Source: Cytophagales bacterium (GTDB lineage: Bacteria; Bacteroidota; Bacteroidia; Cytophagales; Cyclobacteriaceae). From it: a DNA stretch of 36,857 nt. The position numbers and the translations under genes are program-made. Below are positions 23,234 to 33,065 of the stretch, piece after piece. The DNA is taken from contig JAAFHY010000026.1 in assembly GCA_013298505.1 (NCBI GenBank), forward strand, positions 1 to 36,857, written 5' to 3'. The stretch's first letter is position 1. Each line of letters begins with the position of its first letter. A model generated the notes under the pieces. The model was not told the DNA's origin and did no database searches. It was given only the letters and a program-made list of their open reading frames with translations.

Positions 23234-26200
23234 ATGAGAAACTTGCCAACCGATGTAATTGTATTGAAGGAGAATTCATTTTGGTCGGTTTACCAATGGC
23301 AAAGCCCTGCACTAAAGCAGACAGTGATATTAAAATTGCTAAACCCTACAAGTGTAAGGAATGGCCACTTAAAGCAGTTGGCTGATGAATTTAGCATTAC
23401 TCGCCAGCTAAACCTACCCTTTGTTAGAAAGGCGCTCGAAAAAATTAAGCTCACTAATCAAGAGGGATTGATGCTAGAGTACGTGCATGGCACCACCTTA
23501 AAAGAGTGGATTCGAAAAAAGGGAGGTCTTTCTGTTCATGATTTTTTAGAGCTCGCCATCCGACTGGCAGAACAGTTTTTTCAAATTCACGAAAAGGGAT
23601 TCTATCATCGAGATATAAACCCCGAGAATATCATTGTTGGCGAGTCGCTTGCCGCGATTACATTCATTGATTTCGATTTGGCTACTCCGTTTGGTGTATT
23701 GCGTGAGCAACCGATGAAAGAATCGCTAGAGGGAACTTTGGCTTATTTGTCGCCCGAGCAAACAGGCCGCACCAATCGCAAAATTGATTACCGCACCGAT
23801 TTGTACTCGTTAGGCATTACTTTTTACGAATGTGTTATTGGCATGCCTCCTTTTTCGTTTGCTGATCCAACCGAAATGATTCATGCCCATTTGGCAATCG
23901 AGCCACCGAGTGTGCGCGAGGTAAATAGAGCCATTCCCCAAATGATTTCACTCATCATTAAGAAGATGATGGCTAAAAATGCCGAAATGCGCTATCAATC
24001 GCTTGAGGGAGTGAAGCATGATTTGCAACAATGCCTTCATCAACTTAAGCAATCAAATAGTATTCAAGAATTTCAATTGGCAGAGCGCGATCACTTTGCC
24101 CGATTTAATATACCCCATCTTTTGTTGGGTAGAGAAGAGGAAACAGCGATGCTCAAAAAAATACTTGGCCGCGCCATTGAGAATTCCTCGTGCGAAATTG
24201 TGATCATTAGTGGCGAGGCGGGCTCGGGAAAATCCACACTAGTAGCCCAGCTTTATCCTTATTTGATTGAGCAGCGTGGATATTTTGCATCGGGAAAATA
24301 CAACGACCCGCAGCTAAGTGTACCGTACAGCGCAATCATTTCAGCATTCAAGGGATTGACTAACATGTTGCTGAGCGAACCCGAAGAATCGGTTCTAGAG
24401 TGGAAAGAAATTTTGAATCATGCCGCGGGCGATTCGGGCAATGTGTTGACAGAGGTGATACCCGAACTTCAATTGATTTTAGGGCCACAGCCTCCGTTGC
24501 CCCAATTAGGTTCACGCGAAGCGGGCTTTCGATTTAATTATGTCTTTACCAATTTTATCAAAGCCATCAGCACTAAGCACCCGCTTGTTATCTCGCTCGA
24601 TGATTTGCAGTGGGCAGATGAGGCATCGCTGTTGTTGATCAAAGCAATTCTAGCCGAAAGGGAATTGGGAAAAGTAGTATTGATTGCCACTTGCCGCGAA
24701 GAAGAAAAAGAAGCGAACGCGCACCTCGTTGCAGTATTAACCGACATCGAAAAAAATATGTCGATACAATACCTGCCGCTTGGGCCTTTGCCATTGGAGG
24801 CTATTCGGCAAATAGTTTTAGAAACCATTAACTGCTCGGCCGATCAGGCTTTCGCATTGGCTCAACTCATTCAAAGCAAAACACTGGGTAATGCTTTTTT
24901 TGTTAATCAATTTTTAAAATCTCTTTACGAGCTAGATTTTTTGCGATGGGATAGCGACAAGGGCTGGACGTGGGATGCGAAAGAAATTGACAACCTAACC
25001 ATTACCGATAATGTGGTTGACCTACTCTGCCAATCCATCCGTAAAATGGAGCCAACCACGCAGCAAGCATTAATGGTAGCGGCTTGTATTGGCCGCGATT
25101 TTTCAGTTTCACAATTGGCCAGTGTGCTAGAGAATAATGATATGGTTATCCGGGCGTTTCTTAAAGAAGCCATTAAGAATGGCCTGATTACCTATTCAAC
25201 ATTGGGGCGCGCAGCGCATAAAAACGAATCACAAAAATTCAGATTCACACACGATCGCATTCGACAGGCTACTTATTTGTTGCTTTCTGATTCAGAAAAA
25301 GAACTGTGGCATTATAAGATTGCCATAAACTTGGTGCGGTTTCAGCCCGAACAAACTGATGAGTTTGGGTTTGAAGTAGTCAATCATTTTCGTCTTGCCA
25401 AGCCTTGGATCAAAGAAGATAAGTTGAAGCAACAAGTGGCGCGTTTTAATTTAGATGCAGGCTTGCGCGCCAAGCGCTCGGTTGCGTTTCCGCAAGCGCA
25501 TGGCTACCTTCAAGATGCTCTATTTTGGTTGCTCCCCTTCAACCCGTGGGTGACCGATTACAAATTGACCCTGACGTTGTTCAACGAAGCAGCCGATACA
25601 GCCTATTTGATCGGCAACTTTAACGCCATGGAATTGGCGATTACAGAAATTTTGAAACAGGCCACTTCGCTGCTCGATAAGATTAAAGCCTATGAAGTAA
25701 AAATACAATACCATCAGTCGCGCAATCAGTTGGTTGAGGCAGTAGAACTGGCCGTAGAAGTTGCTGCTATGCTAGGAGTGAAGTTTCCAGCCAACCCATC
25801 AAAAGTAACAATCGTTTCGGCACTTTTCTCTCTCCAATTTTCGATGGCTAGAAAAAGCGAACGTGCGTTGCTGCAATTGCCCAAAATGACCGATCCAAAA
25901 AAATTGGCGGCCATGCGCATATTGGTAAGTGTAAACAGCTCTGCCTATTTTGCATTGCCCAACTTATTTCCATTGTTGGTTTTTAAACAGGTAGAGCTTT
26001 CGCTGAAGTATGGTAATTGCGAATATTCTCCTTTTGCCTATGCATCGTTTGGTGTGGTAAAGACCGGAGTGCTCGGAGATATTGAGGGGGGTTACAAACT
26101 TGGTAAGGTAGCCGAAAGCTTACTCGATCAATTCAATAACAAAAGCCTTCGCTTGCGTACGTTGATCGTGATCAATGGGTTTTTGAATCATTGGAAAAAC

Positions 26201-28513
26201 CACCCGGGAGATTTTGTGTTAAGCCTGCCCACTTTATTTGAGATGGCAAAAGAATCGGGCGATATCGAGTACGGAGCCTTGTGCCTGTTTAATCAAACTC
26301 TTTATAGTTTTTGTCTTGGGCATTCGTTACAGCGGCTTGAAGTAGAAGCTACGCAACGAGACGAGATCATTCAATCGTTTAACCAAAACACACCCCTTCA
26401 TTTTAATAAAATATTTCTTCAAACAGTTAGTAACCTAAGAGGTGGTGCGGCAAACCCTACCGAATTGATTGGTAAGAGATACGATGAAACCATCATGTTG
26501 CCGATCCATCAACAGGCAAATGATAAAACATCGCTTTTTGCTTGCTACATGCAGAAGGCGTACCTAAGTTTCTTATTTTACCAAAATGAGCAAGCCATTG
26601 AGCACATCAAGAAGACAGAGCTGTACTTAGAGAGTGCCATCGCTTCTATTATTTATCCGATTTATTTTTTTTACGATAGTTTGATTTATGCTGCCGCGAT
26701 AACGAAAGAAAAGGCACCGAAAAAAAACTTAAAAAGAATCACTGAAAACCTTAAGAAATTGAGTAAGTGGGCAAGGTGTTCGCCCGAGCATCATGCGCAC
26801 CGTTACCAACTTGTATTGGCCGAGTACAATCGACTTTTAGGGAATAGCCACTTGGCAAGCAATTGTTATGAAGATGCAATAAAGGGTGCCAGTAAAAATC
26901 AATTTATTCAAGAGGCCGCCTTGGCGTACGAACTGGCCGGCAACTATTTTCTAGAGCAAGACCGCGAGTCCCTAGCCGTACATTACTTGGAAAGTGCTGT
27001 GCGTGCTTATGCTCAGTGGGGAGCTATCGAAAAAGTAAAACACCTAACCGCCCGGTTCGGAAAGTTATTGCGCTACCGAAGAGTAGAGGAATTTACAATT
27101 TTTGAATCAAACGATTCACTCCGACTAAACAACAGCCAAGCCCTTGATTTAAATACGGTGGTAAAAGCCAACCAAGCCATTTCGCAAGAATTGGTATTAG
27201 GGGCATTACTTGAAAAAATGATGGTGATTGTTGAACAAAGCGCAGGGGCACAACGTGGTGCTTTGATCGATAATGACAACAACCAATTAAAGATTTTAGT
27301 CGATCGCCACGCAATGGTTCATAGTTCATTAGATAATGCTACCGATTTACCGCTTTCGGTTATTCATTATGTGGCACGAACAAAGAAGAGCTTGGTGTTT
27401 GGTAATGCTTACAAAGATTTACAGTTTGGTAACGATGAGTACATTATCAAGCAGCAACCAAAATCAATTCTTTGCTATCCAGTAATTAGAAAGGGAAAAC
27501 TCAGTTGCATTTTTTACTTAGAGAATAACCTAGCCTACGATACATTTACCGCGCAGCGATTAGAGCTATTAGATATTTTGGCTCCTCAAATGGCCATCTC
27601 GATCGAAAACGCTTTGCTCTACGAAAACCTGGAAGCAAAAGTAAAATTGCGCACCGAAGAGATACAAGTAAAAAACGAAAAGCTAGAGCAGCAAAAGGCA
27701 GAGATCGGCTATCAGCGCGATCGACTCGAAGATGCCCAAAAAGAAATTATTTTTAAGAATGAAGAACTAAAAAAAGTAAATTCTAATCTTGAGGATATTG
27801 TAGATAAGCGAACGAGCGAACTGATGGTTACGCTCGATAAGTTGAAAGAAAGCAATAAAGAGCTCGATACATTTATTTACCGCGCTTCGCACGATTTGAA
27901 AGGCCCCATTTTGCGCATACAAGGCCTTACCATGATTACTCAACGCGAGCCCGATTTGGCTTTGCAAAAATTGAATATCAACCGAATTGAATTTACGGCC
28001 ATCGAAATGGGGCGTGTGCTTTCAAAGTTGCTCAACATCCATCAGATTTTTAAAGAAGAAATAGAGAAGACTAAAATTAATTTCGAGCAACTCATTAACG
28101 ATGTAACCAAAACACTTCAGCCATTGATTTGGGAGAATACCGATTTTCTTAACATCACGATACAGCCCGAAATGGTGGTACAATCCGACTCCCAGTTTTT
28201 GAAAATTATTTTAGAGAACCTGATTGAAAACTCGATTGTGTTTAGAAAAGAACACGTCAATTTAAAAGTAGAAATAGCCATCCTTCAGATCGATGGAAAT
28301 TTGAGACTCACCATTCACGATAATGGAACAGGCATAAGCCCAACAATCAAAGATCAAATATTTAACATGTTTTACCGTGGCTCCGAAAAATCGATCGGTA
28401 ACGGGCTTGGTTTGTATTTGGTAAAAAAGGCAACCGAAAAATTAGATGGCTCTGTGGAACTACATACCGTACATGGAGAATTTACCGAAGTGGTAGTTAC
28501 CATACCCGTATAG
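23234..28513 (+). CDS. Ser/Thr kinase - AAA ATPase - GAF - histidine kinase hybrid sensor
   Basis: The 1759-residue cytoplasmic protein joins four units. A Ser/Thr kinase domain (about 10-275) has HRDINPEN (Asp127), SPEQTGR and YRTDLYSLG. An AAA/NACHT-like ATPase (about 295-600) has Walker A GEAGSGKST (327-335) and Walker B SLDDLQWAD (Asp456/457). A helical, TPR-like region (about 700-1290) leads to a GAF domain (about 1315-1460). After a coiled coil comes a histidine kinase with SHDLKGP (His1553), N-box NLIEN (1662-1666), DNGTGI and GNGLGLYLV. Kinases of this build are known in cyanobacteria and some Bacteroidota. Odd points are the missing glycine-rich loop (ENSFWSVYQ), DFD where kinases have DFG, and no receiver domain. 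It diverges from the GNAT operon. Confidence 0.92.
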   Translation: MRNLPTDVIVLKENSFWSVYQWQSPALKQTVILKLLNPTSVRNGHLKQLADEFSITRQLNLPFVRKALEKIKLTNQEGLMLEYVHGTTLKEWIRKKGGLSVHDFLELAIRLAEQFFQIHEKGFYHRDINPENIIVGESLAAITFIDFDLATPFGVLREQPMKESLEGTLAYLSPEQTGRTNRKIDYRTDLYSLGITFYECVIGMPPFSFADPTEMIHAHLAIEPPSVREVNRAIPQMISLIIKKMMAKNAEMRYQSLEGVKHDLQQCLHQLKQSNSIQEFQLAERDHFARFNIPHLLLGREEETAMLKKILGRAIENSSCEIVIISGEAGSGKSTLVAQLYPYLIEQRGYFASGKYNDPQLSVPYSAIISAFKGLTNMLLSEPEESVLEWKEILNHAAGDSGNVLTEVIPELQLILGPQPPLPQLGSREAGFRFNYVFTNFIKAISTKHPLVISLDDLQWADEASLLLIKAILAERELGKVVLIATCREEEKEANAHLVAVLTDIEKNMSIQYLPLGPLPLEAIRQIVLETINCSADQAFALAQLIQSKTLGNAFFVNQFLKSLYELDFLRWDSDKGWTWDAKEIDNLTITDNVVDLLCQSIRKMEPTTQQALMVAACIGRDFSVSQLASVLENNDMVIRAFLKEAIKNGLITYSTLGRAAHKNESQKFRFTHDRIRQATYLLLSDSEKELWHYKIAINLVRFQPEQTDEFGFEVVNHFRLAKPWIKEDKLKQQVARFNLDAGLRAKRSVAFPQAHGYLQDALFWLLPFNPWVTDYKLTLTLFNEAADTAYLIGNFNAMELAITEILKQATSLLDKIKAYEVKIQYHQSRNQLVEAVELAVEVAAMLGVKFPANPSKVTIVSALFSLQFSMARKSERALLQLPKMTDPKKLAAMRILVSVNSSAYFALPNLFPLLVFKQVELSLKYGNCEYSPFAYASFGVVKTGVLGDIEGGYKLGKVAESLLDQFNNKSLRLRTLIVINGFLNHWKNHPGDFVLSLPTLFEMAKESGDIEYGALCLFNQTLYSFCLGHSLQRLEVEATQRDEIIQSFNQNTPLHFNKIFLQTVSNLRGGAANPTELIGKRYDETIMLPIHQQANDKTSLFACYMQKAYLSFLFYQNEQAIEHIKKTELYLESAIASIIYPIYFFYDSLIYAAAITKEKAPKKNLKRITENLKKLSKWARCSPEHHAHRYQLVLAEYNRLLGNSHLASNCYEDAIKGASKNQFIQEAALAYELAGNYFLEQDRESLAVHYLESAVRAYAQWGAIEKVKHLTARFGKLLRYRRVEEFTIFESNDSLRLNNSQALDLNTVVKANQAISQELVLGALLEKMMVIVEQSAGAQRGALIDNDNNQLKILVDRHAMVHSSLDNATDLPLSVIHYVARTKKSLVFGNAYKDLQFGNDEYIIKQQPKSILCYPVIRKGKLSCIFYLENNLAYDTFTAQRLELLDILAPQMAISIENALLYENLEAKVKLRTEEIQVKNEKLEQQKAEIGYQRDRLEDAQKEIIFKNEELKKVNSNLEDIVDKRTSELMVTLDKLKESNKELDTFIYRASHDLKGPILRIQGLTMITQREPDLALQKLNINRIEFTAIEMGRVLSKLLNIHQIFKEEIEKTKINFEQLINDVTKTLQPLIWENTDFLNITIQPEMVVQSDSQFLKIILENLIENSIVFRKEHVNLKVEIAILQIDGNLRLTIHDNGTGISPTIKDQIFNMFYRGSEKSIGNGLGLYLVKKATEKLDGSVELHTVHGEFTEVVVTIPV

Positions 28514-28526
28514 CTATAGCAGAAAT

Positions 28527-29300
28527 CTACTGTGCAGGTTCCTCCGAAACCTCGGCATGTTCGTGCCGCATTACCCAAAAATTGTTGAAGCCTTCGCCTT
28601 GCTGAATGCTGATAAAACCACTGGCGAGCAATTCTAAGATCGAAAGAAAATTGAAGATCAGGGCAATGCGGGTAGGGGCTCCTTCAAATAACTCGATAAA
28701 AGCTACCCGCGGCTTTGAATTGATTTGGTTGATGATAAACTCTTTCTGCCCCTCCATGGTATAAGGGTATTGAATCACCTGATGTACGGGTTTATTTTTC
28801 TCTTCTTCTTGGCGTTTCAAAACTTTTTCAAAAACCATCAAGAGTTTAAACAAATCCACGTCTTGCAATTCGGCTTCTACGTTGGTGCTTTCGGCCAGTT
28901 GCCTTAACTCTTTCATTAAGTTGCCACGCTTCTCTTTCATCAACTCCACTTCTTCCATTTTGTGGAATTGCTCAACTACCGATTTGTATTTCTTGTATTC
29001 CAATAAGTGCTTTACCAACTCTTCACGTGGGTCAATTTCGTTGCCTTGCTCATCGAGTTGTGGGCGGGGCAGCAACATCTTTGATTTTATCCGCATTAAG
29101 GTGGCTGCTACCAGAATAAACTCGCTCGCTACTTCTATGTTCATGGTTTCCAATTGGCGCAGGTAGGCCAAAAAGTCGTTGGTGATGGTAGAGATAGGAA
29201 TATCGTTAATCTCTAATTCATCGCGCTCGATGAAAAATAAAAGTAGATCAAACGGCCCTTCAAAAAGGGGCAAATGAATTTCAAAAGGTCTTTGTTCCAT
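28527..29300 (-). CDS. scpA: Segregation and condensation protein A
   Basis: ScpA is the kleisin that bridges the SMC dimer and binds ScpB, compacting and segregating the chromosome. The 257-residue protein opens with the ScpA signature FEIHLPLFEGPFDLLLFFI and has the N-terminal SMC-neck-binding helices. A charged linker with many Lys/Glu follows (KLLEYKKYKSVVEQF), and a C-terminal winged helix ends it. The stop is 13 bp from the convergent hybrid kinase stop, with no visible terminator. scpB is not in the window. Confidence 0.93.
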   Translation of the reverse strand: MEQRPFEIHLPLFEGPFDLLLFFIERDELEINDIPISTITNDFLAYLRQLETMNIEVASEFILVAATLMRIKSKMLLPRPQLDEQGNEIDPREELVKHLLEYKKYKSVVEQFHKMEEVELMKEKRGNLMKELRQLAESTNVEAELQDVDLFKLLMVFEKVLKRQEEEKNKPVHQVIQYPYTMEGQKEFIINQINSKPRVAFIELFEGAPTRIALIFNFLSILELLASGFISIQQGEGFNNFWVMRHEHAEVSEEPAQ

Positions 29301-29364
29301 AAATATTAACGAACGGTAAAATTATCCAAAACCAACTAATAAATCGTGGTAATTTTTAAATCTC

Positions 29365-29372
29365 TAAATTTG
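29365..29372 (+). promoter_or_regulatory. Candidate -7 box TAAATTTG for dxs
   Basis: Exact match to TAnnTTTG about 80 bp before the dxs start, in the gap that divides it from the divergent scpA. No TTG is found at the expected distance upstream, so support is partial. Confidence 0.35.
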
Positions 29373-29451
29373 TGACCCAACCCTGCCAAAAAGTACTTAA
29401 AACACTTACCTTGAGTTACCGTTTCTACATAGTCATTAATTATTGAAAGAA

Positions 29452-31371
29452 ATGCTCATCACACCCGGAAAATTATTGTCGAAAATCGATAGCCCAGTAG
29501 ATCTTAAGAGACTAGATCAGATCCAGTTGGCGCAACTTTGCGAAGAGCTAAGGCAATTTATAATCGATAACGTGTCGGTTTATGGTGGTCATTTTGGGGC
29601 AAGTTTGGGTGTGGTAGAATTAACAGTGGCTTTGCATTATGTACTAAACACACCCTACGATCAGCTCGTTTGGGATGTAGGTCATCAAGCCTATGGGCAT
29701 AAAATTTTAACGGGGCGAAGGGATAACTTTGCGACCAACCGACTTTACAATGGCATTTCGGGTTTCCCTAAACGAAAAGAAAGCCCCTTCGATGCTTTTG
29801 GCGTAGGCCATTCTTCCACTTCTGTTTCGGCAGCTCTCGGAATGGCGATGGCATCGAAATATCAAAACATCGCCAATAAGCAACACGTTGCGGTAATTGG
29901 AGATGGAGCCCTTACGGGCGGCATGGCCTTTGAAGGACTCAATCACGCGGGTGTATCCGATACCAACCTGCTCATCATCCTAAATGACAACTGCATGTCC
30001 ATCGATCCCAACGTTGGCGCGCTAAAAGACTATCTCACAGACATTACTACTTCTAAAACGTATAACAGGCTTAAGGAAGATGTTTGGAATTTGCTGGGCA
30101 AACTTTCCACCTTCGGAAAAAGTGCGCAAGAAATTGTATCAAAAATAGAAACGGGTATCAAGTCAACCTTGCTGAGCCAAAGCAATTTGTTCGAGTCGCT
30201 CAACTTGCGCTACTTCGGTCCTGTAGATGGCCACGATGTCGATCACTTGGTGGCCGTTTTGCGCGACCTCAATCAAATTAAAGGGCCCAAAATACTTCAC
30301 TGTATAACCACCAAGGGAAAAGGTTATGGCCCAGCCGAAAAAGGAAATGCAACCACTTGGCACGCACCAGGTACGTTCGATAAAATTACAGGCGAAATAC
30401 ATAAAAAAATATACGAGCAACCGCAAGCCCCCAAATACCAAGACGTATTTGGCCACACATTGGTTGAGTTAGCAAAAGCAAACGACAAAATCGTGGGCGT
30501 TACACCAGCCATGCCCTCAGGCTCTTCGATGAACATTATGATGAAGGAGATGCCCAACAGAGCTTTTGATGTAGGCATTGCCGAGCAACATGCGGTGACG
30601 TTTTCGGCTGGTTTGGCCACACAAGGATTGGTTCCGTTCTGCAACATATACAGTTCATTTATGCAGCGCGCCTACGATCAGGTAGTGCACGATGTGTGTA
30701 TTCAAAATTTACCTGTCAATTTTTGCTTAGATAGGGCAGGTTTTGCCGGAGCCGATGGCCCCACTCACCACGGTGCTTATGACATAGCTTACTTTAGGTG
30801 TCTCCCAAATATGATTGTAGCTGCGCCTATGAACGAGCAAGAGCTACGCAATTTGATGTTTACTGCACAACTACCCCGCGCAGATCAAGCGTTTTCCATT
30901 CGTTACCCGCGTGGGCAAGGTGTAATGCCGAGTTGGAGAACTTCATTTGAAAAAGTAGAAATAGGAACAGGCAGAACAATCCGACAAGGGAAAGAGTTAG
31001 CCATCCTTACCATTGGCCATATTGGAAACTACGCAGTTGAAGTGTGCGATAAATTAGAGAAAAGAGGTATTCATATTGGCCATTACGATCTACGCTTTGC
31101 CAAGCCATTGGACGAAGCATTGCTTCATACTATTTTTTCTACCTATAGTAAAATTATTACAGTAGAAGACGGTTGCATACAAGGTGGGATAGGAAGTGCC
31201 GTTCTAGAGTTTATGGCAGACAACCAATATTCGTCATTGGTAAAAAGACTTGGCATCCCCGATAAAATAGTAGAGCATGGCGAGCAACTCGAACTCCATA
31301 AAGAATGCGGATTCGACCCAGAGGGAATCGAGCTAGCTGTTATTGAAATGCTGGAGCCAGTTCGGGTTTGA
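29452..31371 (+). CDS. dxs: 1-deoxy-D-xylulose-5-phosphate synthase
   Basis: Dxs condenses pyruvate and glyceraldehyde-3-phosphate with thiamine diphosphate in the first step of the non-mevalonate isoprenoid pathway. Motifs are GHQAYGHKILTGRR, GDGALTGGMAFEGLNHAG (metal and thiamine binding, from residue 150), NDNCMSIDPN, HDVDHL, and DRAGFAGADGPTHHG in the transketolase middle domain. I chose the ATG at 29452 (MLITPGKLL, a typical start), giving 639 residues; a TTG three codons upstream is also in frame. An alpha/beta hydrolase gene follows seven bases after the stop. Confidence 0.96.
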   Translation: MLITPGKLLSKIDSPVDLKRLDQIQLAQLCEELRQFIIDNVSVYGGHFGASLGVVELTVALHYVLNTPYDQLVWDVGHQAYGHKILTGRRDNFATNRLYNGISGFPKRKESPFDAFGVGHSSTSVSAALGMAMASKYQNIANKQHVAVIGDGALTGGMAFEGLNHAGVSDTNLLIILNDNCMSIDPNVGALKDYLTDITTSKTYNRLKEDVWNLLGKLSTFGKSAQEIVSKIETGIKSTLLSQSNLFESLNLRYFGPVDGHDVDHLVAVLRDLNQIKGPKILHCITTKGKGYGPAEKGNATTWHAPGTFDKITGEIHKKIYEQPQAPKYQDVFGHTLVELAKANDKIVGVTPAMPSGSSMNIMMKEMPNRAFDVGIAEQHAVTFSAGLATQGLVPFCNIYSSFMQRAYDQVVHDVCIQNLPVNFCLDRAGFAGADGPTHHGAYDIAYFRCLPNMIVAAPMNEQELRNLMFTAQLPRADQAFSIRYPRGQGVMPSWRTSFEKVEIGTGRTIRQGKELAILTIGHIGNYAVEVCDKLEKRGIHIGHYDLRFAKPLDEALLHTIFSTYSKIITVEDGCIQGGIGSAVLEFMADNQYSSLVKRLGIPDKIVEHGEQLELHKECGFDPEGIELAVIEMLEPVRV

Positions 31372-31377
31372 ACTCAA

Positions 31378-32139
31378 ATGAGCACTCTTTTTTGCAAGAA
31401 AATAGGAACAGGGCCACCCTTAGTTTTTCTACACGGCTTTTGTGAAACGCATCAAATTTGGGATTCTCTTGTTGACCGCCTCAGTTCCCACTTTACTATT
31501 TTTTTGATTGACTTGCCTGGATTTGGAGCTAGCCAACCGTGGCCCGAAGTAAATTCAATCGATGAAGTGGCTAATTCGGTTGCCAATGAATTAGATAGTT
31601 TTAAAGTTAGAAACCCAGTTGTAATTGGCCACTCGCTGGGTGGGTATGTTGCCTTGGCCATGCAGCGAGCAAAGCCTGGTTTTTCTGCGGGGATTGTATT
31701 GTTCCACTCTACCATTTTTGCTGATAGTGCCGAGAAAAAATCAAATCGGGATAAGACAATTGAGTTTGTAATAGAGCATGGTGTAGCCCCATTTGTTAAA
31801 ACTTTCGTACCCAACCTATTTCACGCAAAAGATCATGAGGCCATTCCAACCATGTTTTCGATAGCATATTCAACGCCACTCAAAACGCTTATTAGTTATA
31901 CCAAAGCCATGCGTGATAGACCCAGCTACGAGCATTTAACCGGTTATAAATCATTGATTTTGGCCGGGAAGCATGACGCGATAATTCCGTTGGCCATTTC
32001 TCAAAAAATGGCCGATCTTTTAAAAAAATCAACTTTGGTAGTGTTACAGTCGAGTAGCCACATGGGTATGTTTGAAGACCCAGCCAGTGCGCAAGCTTCG
32101 ATAAAGCACTTTGCAACAGCCTGTTTTGGCAACGAATAG
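31378..32139 (+). CDS. Alpha/beta hydrolase
   Basis: The 253-residue protein has the oxyanion-hole strand PLVFLHGFCE, the nucleophile elbow GHSLGGY (Ser86), an acidic residue in AGKHDAIIPL (Asp200) and the catalytic His in SSHMGMFEDP (His228), so the triad is complete. The size and the short cap resemble esterases and MenH-like hydrolases, but the substrate is not evident. It follows dxs by six bases and probably shares its transcript; no isoprenoid role is implied by motifs. Confidence 0.9.
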   Translation: MSTLFCKKIGTGPPLVFLHGFCETHQIWDSLVDRLSSHFTIFLIDLPGFGASQPWPEVNSIDEVANSVANELDSFKVRNPVVIGHSLGGYVALAMQRAKPGFSAGIVLFHSTIFADSAEKKSNRDKTIEFVIEHGVAPFVKTFVPNLFHAKDHEAIPTMFSIAYSTPLKTLISYTKAMRDRPSYEHLTGYKSLILAGKHDAIIPLAISQKMADLLKKSTLVVLQSSSHMGMFEDPASAQASIKHFATACFGNE

Positions 32140-32168
32140 CGATTAATTATTATGAAATTCTGCTAATT

Positions 32169-32201
32169 TTGATGTAAGATTTACCGATTTAGTTATATTT
32201 G
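32169..32201 (+). promoter_or_regulatory. Promoter of the zinc-ribbon membrane protein gene
   Basis: TTG at 32169-32171, a 22-base spacer and TATATTTG at 32194-32201 agree with the Bacteroidota consensus. Transcription would start near 32208, about 50 bp before the ATG at 32259. Confidence 0.55.
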
Positions 32202-32258
32202 AAATTGTTTAAGTATACAGATCTTAATCTCCCAAATGTTTAAACCTATTCAATAATT

Positions 32259-33005
32259 ATGGAAGAAGAATTAAACCCCCACAAGTACGATTCATGGAAC
32301 AGCATGGCAGCCAATATGGGTTATGTTTTCTGGGCATTAGGGGTTCTTATTGCAATTGGCTATTTCGTAAAGCTTCAAGCCACTAGTGGCAATAAGAATA
32401 AGTATGATTTTATCAATAAGCATGAAATAAAATTCTTATGGATTGCTGCCATTATGATCGTCATAGGGCTTTGCTTCTTTTTCAATTCCAGCATTGATAA
32501 ATTTAGTGCCGTTCTGTTTTTCGTGAGGGCTTTTCTCACCATTGCGGTAGGTCTAGTTGTTGCGTTGATCCTTCAAAACCTGTTAAAGTTTTATTATCCT
32601 TTCTTTATTGAAAAGCGATTGAAAGTGCTACGGTATAAGCCTCGGATTTCCCCGAAAACTGGCAAGCCCATGAAGCTCCTTAGCGAAGAAGAAGAAGATG
32701 CTTACTTAGATGAAGGTATGCAAGCCGAAGAGAATGTCTTTTCCGTAGACTATGATGTGTGGAAAGATGAAGAATCGGGCTTTATACAAATTGAAAAATA
32801 TGCAGGCCACTTGCATGCTATACAATGCCCTGAATGTAACTATCAAACATTTAAAGTAGTGAAAGAGGAAATAACCAAAACACCAACCGCCACCGAAGAG
32901 GGCGAAATTATCAAACATTACCTTTGCGGGTATTGTGGGTATAAGGCAAAGAAAGTGGTTGTGTTAAGGCAGCAATCTAAACAAGAAGAGACAGCGGCCG
33001 CATAA
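32259..33005 (+). CDS. Membrane protein with C-terminal zinc ribbon, function unknown
   Basis: I do not recognise a named family. The 248-residue protein has three membrane helices (about 20-38, 58-75 and 83-108) and a basic stretch (KRLKVLRYKPRISPKTGKP). An acidic segment follows (LSEEEEDAYLDEG), and then a cytoplasmic tail with two Cys pairs, CPEC (190/193) and CGYC (223/226), spaced for a zinc ribbon. It has its own promoter upstream and a strong bidirectional terminator downstream, so it is a single-gene unit. Confidence 0.75.
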   Translation: MEEELNPHKYDSWNSMAANMGYVFWALGVLIAIGYFVKLQATSGNKNKYDFINKHEIKFLWIAAIMIVIGLCFFFNSSIDKFSAVLFFVRAFLTIAVGLVVALILQNLLKFYYPFFIEKRLKVLRYKPRISPKTGKPMKLLSEEEEDAYLDEGMQAEENVFSVDYDVWKDEESGFIQIEKYAGHLHAIQCPECNYQTFKVVKEEITKTPTATEEGEIIKHYLCGYCGYKAKKVVVLRQQSKQEETAAA

Positions 33006-33027
33006 AGTCATAACGATCGGCTACAAG

Positions 33028-33058
33028 AAAATGGCTTCGATTTTCGAAGCCATTTTTT
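33028..33058. terminator. Bidirectional hairpin terminator
   Basis: A perfect 13-bp stem pairs AAAATGGCTTCGA (33028-33040) with TCGAAGCCATTTT (33044-33056) over a TTT loop, with T or A runs on either side. It stands between the convergent genes at 32259 (+) and 33066 (-) and can serve both. Confidence 0.85.
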
Positions 33059-33065
33059 ATTTCTA

